Assembly (NCBI RefSeq): GCF_004349085.1 | Contig: NZ_SMFM01000006.1 | Coordinates: 143,436 to 207,435, forward strand | Direction: 5' to 3' | Source: Flavobacterium caseinilyticum | GTDB lineage: Bacteria > Bacteroidota > Bacteroidia > Flavobacteriales > Flavobacteriaceae | Length of the DNA: 64,000 nt | In this document: positions 24,781 through 32,162 of the stretch, one piece after another | Position numbering within the stretch: position 1 is the stretch's first letter | Layout: the number at the start of each line of letters is the position of its first letter | Translations under genes and position numbers: made by a program | The notes under the pieces: generated by a model | Told to the model about the DNA's origin: nothing | Databases searched by the model: none | The model's input: only the letters and a program-made list of their open reading frames with translations

Positions 24781-25107
24781 TTAACTGATTTTGTTTTTAA
24801 GACTGTTCCATCCTCCACCATTATACACTTTTGTAAAACCACTAGATTTGAGAATACTTTTTGCCGAAGCACTTCTCATCCCTGATGCACAACAGGTAAT
24901 AATAGGTTGGTTTTTATCTTTCAGTTTGAATAGATTATTGCGCAAGGTATCCACAGGAATATTAATGGAATCTTTGATGTGTCCTGCTAAATATTCTGCT
25001 TTGCTTCGTACATCGACAATTACGGCACCGTTTTGTAGTAACTCAGGGTAGTCTACCGTGGTACCAATTCCGAATAATTTTTTGAGTCTGTTTATCATTT
25101 TATTCAA
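24781..25107 (-). CDS. Single-domain rhodanese-like protein
   Basis: A 108-residue rhodanese fold with the active-site loop CCASGMRSASA (second Cys is catalytic), preceded by VIVDVRSKAEYLAGHI. An N-terminal basic stretch of 20 residues precedes the domain. It transfers sulfane sulfur or serves as a sulfur carrier. It overlaps the preceding rhodanese gene by 8 bp, so the two are translated from one mRNA and are likely tandem duplicates. Confidence 0.9.
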   Translation of the reverse strand: MNKMINRLKKLFGIGTTVDYPELLQNGAVIVDVRSKAEYLAGHIKDSINIPVDTLRNNLFKLKDKNQPIITCCASGMRSASAKSILKSSGFTKVYNGGGWNSLKNKIS

Positions 25108-25384
25108 TTTTAGATTGATGATAATTTACATCTAACCACGATCCGCCGTTGTACGATTCGATTCCATGTTCGGTCAGAAACAGCTGAGCTTGTCCACTTC
25201 GGTTTCCCGATGCACAACAAAGCACTAATGGCCCTTTAAGAGTTCTTAATTCGTCAATTCTTTTAGGGATTTCATTCAATGGAATATTGATCGAGCCCAC
25301 AACATGGCCGCCCGAAAATTCATCATAGGAACGTACATCGACGATGGTTCCCAGTTTTTCTTTTATTATTTTTGCTACTTCCAT
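25100..25384 (-). CDS. Single-domain rhodanese-like protein
   Basis: A 94-residue rhodanese domain with active-site loop CCASGNRSGQA and the DVRSYDEFSGGHVVGSINIPL segment. It is the upstream member of an overlapping pair of rhodanese genes. Both lack signal peptides, so they act in the cytoplasm. Confidence 0.9.
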   Translation of the reverse strand: MEVAKIIKEKLGTIVDVRSYDEFSGGHVVGSINIPLNEIPKRIDELRTLKGPLVLCCASGNRSGQAQLFLTEHGIESYNGGSWLDVNYHQSKIE

Positions 25385-25546
25385 TTTTTTTATTTTTTAA
25401 AGATTATAAAGCCTTTTATGTAAAATTAAGCATTACAAAATTACGACTAAGCAATTTATGCATCATTTTTAATCAGCAAAAAATCAGGAAAGTATTAGAG
25501 GAATGGTATTCCTATTTTTGGTGCTCGCAAAAACAATTAAACGAAA

Positions 25547-25954
25547 CTAATTACCCCGATACGTTGCATATCCATAGCTGGAAAGCGTTATAGGAACGTG
25601 ATAATGATTGGTATCTTTTATTTGAAAAACAACTTCAATAAATGGATAAAAACTATCTGTCTTTTTGTTTTTAAAATAGTCTGCTACCAGAAACCGAAGT
25701 TTGTAAATTCCTTTTTTAGCGTCTTTGTAATTCAGGAAATCAGTAATCCTGCCATTTTTATCGGTTGTTTTTTCTTCCACAAAAGACCATATTTTTGAAG
25801 TTTCATCAAATTTTTCTAACGTAACCGGAACACCACATGCGGCCGTTCCGCTCGATATGTCTAAAATATGACTGGACAATTGATGCGTATTGTTCTGCGA
25901 AAACGATGCTGTTGCTATAGCTGTAAGAAGTAAACTAAAAAGTAAATTTTTCAT
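25547..25954 (-). CDS. uraH: 5-hydroxyisourate hydrolase, exported
   Basis: A 135-residue transthyretin-like protein with a signal peptide (ATASFSQ), so periplasmic. The family signatures HQLSSHILDISSGTAACGVPVTLEKFD (with the active-site His) and HYHVPITLSSYGYATYRGN are present. The last residue of the usual C-terminal YRGS tetrapeptide is Asn here. It hydrolyses 5-hydroxyisourate in urate breakdown. Only 17 bp separate it from the GlcG/HbpS-type gene, so they form a two-gene transcript. Confidence 0.9.
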   Translation of the reverse strand: MKNLLFSLLLTAIATASFSQNNTHQLSSHILDISSGTAACGVPVTLEKFDETSKIWSFVEEKTTDKNGRITDFLNYKDAKKGIYKLRFLVADYFKNKKTDSFYPFIEVVFQIKDTNHYHVPITLSSYGYATYRGN

Positions 25955-25971
25955 TTTGTTTGTTTTTAAAA

Positions 25972-26514
25972 TTAATGAGTTTTGATCTGTGCGGCTGAAA
26001 TTGCTGCTGATTTAGCGATTGCGTCATCGTTTTCGGGACTTCCACCACCGGCAATGCCAATACTGCCAATTACTTTTCCGTGGTACCAAAGCGGATGACC
26101 GCCGCCTAATAATAAGAGTTCCGGCAGTGTGGCTAAATTTTGCGTATCCGGATTGGATCTGGCATTTTTGGACAAGAGCAGTGTAGGCGTTTTAGTGGAT
26201 AATGCGGTATAGGCTTTTCTTCTCGCCGCTTCCGTATTGTGAGGACCAACCTCTTCCCCACGAGTGAGAATTATAATTTGTCCCGAAGCATCTAATACTG
26301 CGACCGTCACATTTTTGCCTAACGCTGCTGCAGTTGCTCTGGCTTGTTCCGTTATTTGAAATGCAGTTTTGAGGGTTAGCTGTGTGGATTGTGTAGTGTA
26401 ATTTTCCGTTGCATTTATATTCAATTGGTTAGCAACAATGCTTTTTTTGGTGCTGATTTGTGCCAAGGAAAATAAAGGAATGAGTAATACTAATAGACAA
26501 GAATTGATTTTCAT
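25972..26514 (-). CDS. GlcG/HbpS-family heme-binding protein, exported
   Basis: A 180-residue protein with a signal peptide (FSLAQ). The mature part is a GlcG/HbpS (DUF336) domain: TEQARATAAALGKNVTVAVLDASGQIIILTR, then the Ala-rich EAARRKAYTALSTKTPT and GGHPLWYHGKVIGSIGIAGGGSPENDDAIA. Members bind heme, cobalamin or small acids. It precedes uraH in the same transcript, which suggests a linked periplasmic function that I cannot specify. Confidence 0.85.
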   Translation of the reverse strand: MKINSCLLVLLIPLFSLAQISTKKSIVANQLNINATENYTTQSTQLTLKTAFQITEQARATAAALGKNVTVAVLDASGQIIILTRGEEVGPHNTEAARRKAYTALSTKTPTLLLSKNARSNPDTQNLATLPELLLLGGGHPLWYHGKVIGSIGIAGGGSPENDDAIAKSAAISAAQIKTH

Positions 26515-26577
26515 GATTAATTTTTTTACAAAATTAAAAATGAGTCGCGTGAAATAGCTTGTCCTATGTCAACGTTT

Positions 26578-27147
26578 TTAGAGTTTGGATTTTATTCTGC
26601 TTAAGGTTGAAGGAGAAATTCCCAAATAGGACGCAGCCATTTTATTGGAAACCCGCAATAAAAAATGAGGTTGGTTGGCAATAATCCATTGGACTTTCTC
26701 CAAAGCATCAAATCCCTGAAAACCGTAAATGCGTTTTTGAGCCGTTATAAAACCTAATTCCAGAATCGCTCTGTAAATCAGTCCAAATTCCGGTATTGTT
26801 GTTACAAGATTGTAAAAATTAGTTCTGGAAATCACCAATAATTCTGATTTCTCTATAGTTTGCACGTATTCGTAAGCAGGCTGTTGATCAATAAAACTTG
26901 GTAAAGCTGTTCCAAAACCGCCTTCAAAAGCAAAAAATCGTGATGTTTCAATTCCTTCTTTATTAATGGTAAAAATTCTGATACAACCTTTGTTTACAAA
27001 ATAATACTGTTGGCAAGTCTCTTCGTAACGCACTAAAATTTCATTGCGCTTGGTTTGCAATGGTTTAAAAAAGGAGCAGATGAAATCCATTTGTTCATCA
27101 TTGATTTGTGTTCTGTTGCTGATATACTTTTTTAGTAATTCGTACAT
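26578..27147 (-). CDS. Crp/Fnr-family transcriptional regulator
   Basis: A 189-residue protein with a cyclic-nucleotide-binding-type beta-roll (about 20-120; YFVNKGCIRIFTINKEGIETSRFFAFEGGFG) and a C-terminal helix-turn-helix (VSNKMAASYLGISPSTLSRIKSKL). No Cys cluster for an Fnr-type iron-sulfur centre is visible, and the cAMP-contact residues are not conserved, so the ligand is unknown. It lies 64 bp upstream of the GlcG-uraH pair in the same direction and may control it. Confidence 0.88.
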   Translation of the reverse strand: MYELLKKYISNRTQINDEQMDFICSFFKPLQTKRNEILVRYEETCQQYYFVNKGCIRIFTINKEGIETSRFFAFEGGFGTALPSFIDQQPAYEYVQTIEKSELLVISRTNFYNLVTTIPEFGLIYRAILELGFITAQKRIYGFQGFDALEKVQWIIANQPHFLLRVSNKMAASYLGISPSTLSRIKSKL

Positions 27148-27517
27148 CTTATTGTGATTTAGGTATTTGTTTTTTGAAAGTAAAGATACGAACTATGCAT
27201 TTCCTGTAAAGTAATTTTATAAAATACGTACTTAATGCATAACTTGTCAGTAACAATAGACGCATTTTTTCCATTATATTGTTTAATGGCAGTTCGTATT
27301 AAAAAAATACAGCGCTGACAAATTTGTATTTTCTGACCCAAGTATATTTAATTAACGTTCTGTGATTCAATGTTATTTATTTATAAAAAAACCTCAAATA
27401 ACTGCCATTATTTTAAAAAAAAATCCTATTTTTAAAAGAAAAAGTATTTGAGCTGTCGCGGCATGCTTTTTGACAATTTTTTAAACTTGAAATAGTAATA
27501 AAATAAAATAAACAATA
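27148..27517. other. Divergent intergenic region
   Basis: 370 bp of AT-rich DNA between the Crp-type regulator and the plus-strand small protein gene. I see no RNA gene, repeat or convincing ORF in it. Confidence 0.5.
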
Positions 27518-27895
27518 ATGTCAGAGAAAAGTAAAAAACAATTCGGAGTGTGGATGGATACACATCATGCAACTATCGTAGGTAGAGAAAATGTTGATTC
27601 AGGAGATTTCGTAGTATTAGGACACGAAAAAGAAGAAGGTCAAGGTGGTAATTCAAATGAAAATGCAGCAAATAATGCTGAAAGAGATTCTCTTCACAAA
27701 TTATTCAAAGGTATTACAGCTCACATGCAAAATGTTGATGAATTGCACGTAACAGGACCTGGAACAGCTCAAGAACAATTTATTAAATATTTGAGTGAGA
27801 CTCCACAATACAAAAATGTAGAGGCTAAACAAAGTACTTCTAATAAAATGAGTGATGAAAGTTTAATTGAATATGTGGCTTCACAATTCAACTAA
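27518..27895 (+). CDS. Conserved small protein, eRF1-domain/host-attachment-like
   Basis: A 125-residue soluble protein. It opens with KQFGVWMDTHHATIVGREN. The C-terminal half, DELHVTGPGTAQEQFIKYLSETPQYKNVEAKQSTSNKMSDESLIEYVASQF, resembles the GPG-x-A-x-x-x-F strand-helix of eRF1-like and host-attachment proteins. A Gly/Asn/Glu-rich linker joins the halves. In related bacteria such proteins are stress-associated, but no function is established. It is a single-gene unit ended by a hairpin at 27921. Confidence 0.65.
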   Translation: MSEKSKKQFGVWMDTHHATIVGRENVDSGDFVVLGHEKEEGQGGNSNENAANNAERDSLHKLFKGITAHMQNVDELHVTGPGTAQEQFIKYLSETPQYKNVEAKQSTSNKMSDESLIEYVASQFN

Positions 27896-27920
27896 TCTTT
27901 TCTGAGATAAATGTAAATGA

Positions 27921-27946
27921 GGCTGTCCGAAAGGGCAGCCTATTTT
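27921..27946 (+). terminator. Rho-independent terminator
   Basis: GGCTGTCC and GGGCAGCC pair (one G-U) around GAAA and are followed by TATTTTG. It lies 25 bp after the stop codon. Confidence 0.8.
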
Positions 27947-28002
27947 GTTTGGTATAGGATCGCTTTTTAATTTAAAAGGAAAAATATAGTGGATTTCTTT
28001 GT

Positions 28003-28440
28003 TTAATTTTTATTTTTCCTCCACGAATGCCAAGCGCCAGTTGACCATAATGCTACTAAAATAAGGATTGGTTGAAGTGGAAGTCTAAGCCATCTAGCTA
28101 GTTCTGTATTAAGTCCGAAAGCATTTCTATGTTCGACTAGCTGCGCAATATTTCCCGGAAATACAAGGACAAAAAAAGCAGCCACAATCCATCCAACCTG
28201 GATGCGGTACTTAAATAACAGAATTAGGGATAAACCCAAAGTAATTTCAACTACCCCAGACAGCAGAACCACTAAATCGGCGTTTACTGGAATCCACGGT
28301 GGTACTTGTGCTAAGAATTCAGTTCGATTCCAAGTAAGATGACTAATTCCGGCAGTTGTAAGGAATAGTCCTAAAATATGCCGACTTATGTTTTGAGCTA
28401 AACTCATTTTTTCGAGATTTTGGGTATTTGTAATATTCAT
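28003..28440 (-). CDS. DoxX-family-like inner-membrane protein
   Basis: A 145-residue protein with four membrane helices (LGLFLTTAGISHLTW, LVVLLSGVVEITLGLSLIL, VGWIVAAFFVLVFPGNIA, LPILILVALWSTGAW). The TAGISHLTW and FPGNIAQ segments fit the DoxX/MauE-like superfamily. An internal ATG 11 codons in (MSLAQNI) is an alternative start. Function is unknown; family members are linked to redox or sulfur metabolism. Confidence 0.75.
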   Translation of the reverse strand: MNITNTQNLEKMSLAQNISRHILGLFLTTAGISHLTWNRTEFLAQVPPWIPVNADLVVLLSGVVEITLGLSLILLFKYRIQVGWIVAAFFVLVFPGNIAQLVEHRNAFGLNTELARWLRLPLQPILILVALWSTGAWHSWRKNKN

Positions 28441-28648
28441 TTTTATTAAATTTTTTTTATGAAAATAAATGTTGGGAAAGAAGCTCTAAATTTTTGATAA
28501 AAGATAATTCCAGCAGCATTAATAAGCAAAAATTTCATAGTAAATATAGGCGTATTAAAGGTTATGAAAAGTGTTTTACTCATGAAAATTGCCTTTTAAA
28601 GCTAAATTAACTTTCGTGATTTTTTAAAATCTTATATTCGTAAAAAAA

Positions 28649-29494
28649 ATGAATATGCGCGTCTCCTTTTTCATCATCATCTTACTGAATGCTTTTCTTT
28701 TGGTCAACTGCAGTTCTAAAAAAAATACTGATATTTCGTACATCAATTCTACTGAAAAAAGCACTGCTAAAACGCCAAAATTGAATGTTTTTGTTCCCCG
28801 AAAATCAAGTTTGACGCCGGTTCCCGTTATAATTTTTGTTCACGGAGGCAATTGGAACAGCGGTAAGAAAGGGACCTATGATTTACTTGGCAGAAATTTT
28901 GCAAGCAAAGGCGTGATTACTGTTATCCCGGATTATACGTTAAGTCCTGACGCTACGTATGATGACATGGCGCGACAGATTGGATCCGTCATTCAGTGGA
29001 CAAAAAAGAATATCAGTCAGTACAACGGTAATCCCAATTCGATTTTTATCACGGGTCATTCGGCAGGCGGGCATCTTGGAGCTTTGGCAGTCACGAATCC
29101 GAAATATGGAATTGATTCTGGAACTATTGCCGGAATCATCCTGAATGATGCGGCAGGATTGGATATGAAAAATTATTTAGAAGGAAATCCGCCAACGGAA
29201 AAAGATGATTATCTCACTACGTGGACTTCAAATCCTGAGCTATGGAAGGACGCTTCTCCAATTTATTTTTTAAACAAGAATACACCTCCCTTTTTAATTT
29301 ATGTAGGAGATAAAACGTATAATTCCATAAAAATTGCCAACATCCGTTTTGTACAAGCTTTGCAACCTTTCCAACCAGATGTGACGCCAATTAGATTGAA
29401 TAAAAAGCATATTCCGATGGTGCTTCAGTATTTCTCACCTTGGAGTAACCGCTTTGATGAGATTATTGCATTTATGAAATTGCACAACAAGTAA
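28649..29494 (+). CDS. Alpha/beta hydrolase lipoprotein (esterase-type)
   Basis: A 281-residue protein with a lipoprotein signal (LVNC, Cys21). The oxyanion-hole motif is FVHGGNWNSGKKG; the nucleophile elbow is TGHSAGGHLGA. The Asp is probably in YVGDKTYN and the His in LNKKHIPMV. This is the BD-FAE/carboxylesterase type. TATATTCG at 28633-28640 is its likely -7 box, leaving a very short leader. Confidence 0.87.
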   Translation: MNMRVSFFIIILLNAFLLVNCSSKKNTDISYINSTEKSTAKTPKLNVFVPRKSSLTPVPVIIFVHGGNWNSGKKGTYDLLGRNFASKGVITVIPDYTLSPDATYDDMARQIGSVIQWTKKNISQYNGNPNSIFITGHSAGGHLGALAVTNPKYGIDSGTIAGIILNDAAGLDMKNYLEGNPPTEKDDYLTTWTSNPELWKDASPIYFLNKNTPPFLIYVGDKTYNSIKIANIRFVQALQPFQPDVTPIRLNKKHIPMVLQYFSPWSNRFDEIIAFMKLHNK

Positions 29495-29535
29495 AACCTT
29501 AACTACACTGCTGAAACAGTATAACTAAGGTTGTA
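29495..29535. terminator. Hairpin terminator after the hydrolase gene
   Basis: AACCTTA (29495-29501) pairs with TAAGGTT (29526-29532), with an inner ACTG/CAGT stem. It lies between two convergent genes. Confidence 0.65.
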
Positions 29536-29567
29536 TTATTAAAATATTAGGAAAAAGAATAATTCGT

Positions 29568-29987
29568 TTATGCTTTTCTTTTCAAAATCGCATCAACAGA
29601 AAATTGACCACTTCCCAATAAAAATAGCGCGCAATAGGAAAGTAAATACATCAATGCTAATTCCATGGTTTCCAGTTTATCGTTGATGTGAACAATAAAG
29701 ACAGCAACTGCCATCGTAATGATAAGTGGAATCAATGCCAGTCTGGTCCACAATCCGATTATAATTAATACGGAGCATAAAACCTCGGCAAAAACAGTCA
29801 AAGCCAATGATGCTGGAACTCCAATGCCAATTGGATCACCAAATTCCATTGTACCATTCATTAACTTTATCAGTTTTGGAATACCATGACTCAACATCAA
29901 TAAACCAAATGTTAGACGTAAAATAAGCGAGCCCAAATCTGTTGCATTAGCGGACCAAGAGGTTGGGGAAAATAGTTTTTGAATCAT
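29568..29987 (-). CDS. DoxX family inner-membrane protein
   Basis: A 139-residue, four-helix membrane protein with the clear DoxX signature LGSLILRLTFGLLMLSHGIPKL, then LALTVFAEVLCSVLIIIGLWTRLALIPL. Members may form membrane oxidoreductase complexes; the partner is not evident from the neighbours. Confidence 0.9.
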   Translation of the reverse strand: MIQKLFSPTSWSANATDLGSLILRLTFGLLMLSHGIPKLIKLMNGTMEFGDPIGIGVPASLALTVFAEVLCSVLIIIGLWTRLALIPLIITMAVAVFIVHINDKLETMELALMYLLSYCALFLLGSGQFSVDAILKRKA

Positions 29988-30082
29988 AGTTTTTAAAGTT
30001 TTTAGTTTTGGTTCTTACAAACGTACTTTATTTTTACAAGAATTTGCTTGTTTTAAAACGAGCTCGAAGTAATTATCACTTT

Positions 30083-30460
30083 CTATTCTTTCGTCTGAAA
30101 GAGAATTTTCTCCATAATGATTACAGCCAAAATACCCAAGGTATAGGCAAGCAAATCCATCCACGCAAAAGAATTTCCAAGAACGACTTTAACAATTTTA
30201 TTACTCTGCAATCCCAGTTTTTCAACGATATTTAAATATTGTGCGGTTTCTATAGCAAATGAAAAAACCAATACAAGAGCTGCGGCTACCCAAACGGAAA
30301 TCTTTAGAAACGACTTTAGAAAACAATATAGCAGAATCACCACTAAAAAATCTCCAAAATAAGGTCTTATAAAGTTGTCATGGACATACAAAGCAATTGT
30401 AATTTCTATTAGAAAAAGCAAAACGGTAAGCGTAAAATATCTCCTGTTGAAGTGAAACAT
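30083..30460 (-). CDS. DUF2809 family membrane protein
   Basis: A 125-residue protein with four membrane helices. FNRRYFTLTVLLFLIEITIALYVHDNFIRPYFGDFLVVILLYCF and FSFAIETAQYLNIVEKLGL...LGNSFAWMDLLAYTLG match the DUF2809 pattern (conserved RPYxGD and D-x-x-AY-G). Function unknown. Confidence 0.87.
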   Translation of the reverse strand: MFHFNRRYFTLTVLLFLIEITIALYVHDNFIRPYFGDFLVVILLYCFLKSFLKISVWVAAALVLVFSFAIETAQYLNIVEKLGLQSNKIVKVVLGNSFAWMDLLAYTLGILAVIIMEKILFQTKE

Positions 30461-30535
30461 ATTGGTTGTTTGAAGGATTGTTGTTTTACTTCACATTGTT
30501 GTTTAATTTTTTATTTTTTACTTGACTGGTTGTTT

Positions 30536-31759
30536 TTAAAATAGAGAATATCCGAATATTACAGAGAATGTTTTATAGTCTGAATTCCAGATAAAATAAT
30601 CTCCTGTAACGTTTCTACTTGTTTGCCACCTCATTTCCAAGCTGTATTTATCCTTGAATTTATAACCTACACCGAAACCAAAATTACTTCGAGTTATAAG
30701 TTTTGCAGAATTGATATAGGTATTGGGAGCTCTAGTAAACTCAATTGATGATTTTGAATTCACATCAAAAATATAAGAAGCGTTAATAAAAATTTTAGCA
30801 TTGCTGCTGAGAAAAAAATAATGTCTTACACTTAACGGAATATCAATGTAATTGTAATTAACGGTTGCAATCTGATTACCTCCTGAAAAATAACTGCCGT
30901 CAATTGCTTTTTCAGACTTAAAATTCTGATAAGTGGGCTCAATGGCAATAGCCCATTTATTCTTGTTGTATGGTAGTATATATTCAGCTTCAATACCAAT
31001 ACCAAAGCCTAATTTACTTCCAAAATCTATGTCAGTAGAATTAGAAACAAGGTCTTTTATGAATAAAGAGGAGTTATTCAAACGAGGTCTGATCGACAAA
31101 TTAAATAAATCTCTTTTTACTTTTCTATCATAATTTACAAATTCTGAATTGTTACATTTGTTATACTCAGCAAAAAAATTGGTTAGGCTATTTTTTTGGT
31201 ACTTTAAATTGGCCATTTTATTCATTGTAATGCTAGGACACTTTAAGTCGTTCCACAATTGCTGTCTAAATTGATTGTTTTCCCCGGTTTTATCTTCAGA
31301 ATTTTTAAAATTCTTAAAAACCAACTGTTCAATATTGGCAGTATCTTTATTGTAGAAGAATCGTTGTATGTTTCCGTTTTCGTACTGGTATAAATTAGAT
31401 TTGCCTTCCACTAATACTTTTAAAAAAAGTTGCTCTTCAACAAATACTGGATTCTTATCGTCGCTCAGATTATTAATATGAGTGGGAGATTTATCTATTT
31501 TGACGGTACTTCTAACGTATTTTGAGCTGTTGTAAATTCCAAATTCTTTTACGGACTTTATATTTTCATTCATCAAGGTTCCGTTCTGAACAAGCTGGTA
31601 TTCAAATTCTGTTGGGTTATTTCTCCATTCGATATTTTTGATCAGACAATCAATTTTTTCCCCTGAATTATTAATGAAGTATCCTTTTTCAAAGGAAATT
31701 TGTGCAGATGCGCTTAAACTTAAGATTGCGGTTAAAAGTAATAGTAATTGTTTTTTCAT
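30536..31759 (-). CDS. Outer-membrane beta-barrel protein (porin/PorT-like) with N-terminal domain
   Basis: 407 residues from ATG 31759 (MKKQLLLLLTAILSLSASAQ, a good signal peptide). The upstream 17 codons have no signal-like character. Residues 20-200 form a soluble domain with FINNSGEKIDCLIKNIEWRNNPTEFEYQL. The C-terminal part has eight or so amphipathic strands ending in FSVIFGYSLF, as expected for a small beta-barrel with a terminal aromatic. Similar Bacteroidota proteins are annotated as outer membrane beta-barrel; no transport substrate is known. Confidence 0.8.
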   Translation of the reverse strand: MKKQLLLLLTAILSLSASAQISFEKGYFINNSGEKIDCLIKNIEWRNNPTEFEYQLVQNGTLMNENIKSVKEFGIYNSSKYVRSTVKIDKSPTHINNLSDDKNPVFVEEQLFLKVLVEGKSNLYQYENGNIQRFFYNKDTANIEQLVFKNFKNSEDKTGENNQFRQQLWNDLKCPSITMNKMANLKYQKNSLTNFFAEYNKCNNSEFVNYDRKVKRDLFNLSIRPRLNNSSLFIKDLVSNSTDIDFGSKLGFGIGIEAEYILPYNKNKWAIAIEPTYQNFKSEKAIDGSYFSGGNQIATVNYNYIDIPLSVRHYFFLSSNAKIFINASYIFDVNSKSSIEFTRAPNTYINSAKLITRSNFGFGVGYKFKDKYSLEMRWQTSRNVTGDYFIWNSDYKTFSVIFGYSLF

Positions 31760-32162
31760 ATTTAATATTGATTTGGTTGAATTTGGATTTGTAATAACAC
31801 ACAACGTCACTTTGGTTAAACTAGCAAAGGCATTATGCAGCGAGTAAATATATATGATTTGAACTACAATTAAAATTATTTTTTGAAAAGTCTAGTGATG
31901 ATTGTAAAGGATGATAATCTGAAAACTAACTTAAATACTCCTCAAAAAAAGTGGATGCGAAATATTCTCGACAACCGCCTTGAAAATTCAACGATATGGC
32001 CATATTGTCGCCCAATGTACAATAGGCTCCGTTCAAATCAATATTCATTGTCTTGTATATTATTTGTTGGACTTAAGTTTTTTAATTCCGGTGTTTTTTT
32101 TTTCGATCTTTTTTTCTTTAGAAGATTTTAGAAGTAAATAAGACAATAAATAATAGTATTGG
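31760..32162. other. Intergenic region before the P-type ATPase
   Basis: About 400 bp with no credible gene. It contains a 12-bp palindrome ATATGGCCATAT at 31994-32005 of unknown role. A plus-strand frame at 31883-32131 has no coding character. Confidence 0.5.

Noticed and set aside
27159..27341. A 60-codon minus-strand frame upstream of the Crp-type regulator
   Set aside because: It lies in the regulator's promoter region, has random-looking composition and no recognisable features.
31883..32131. An 82-codon plus-strand frame between the beta-barrel and P-type ATPase genes
   Set aside because: No signal, domain or composition typical of a protein; the C-terminus is a run of Phe from poly-T. 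Kept only as an intergenic region.
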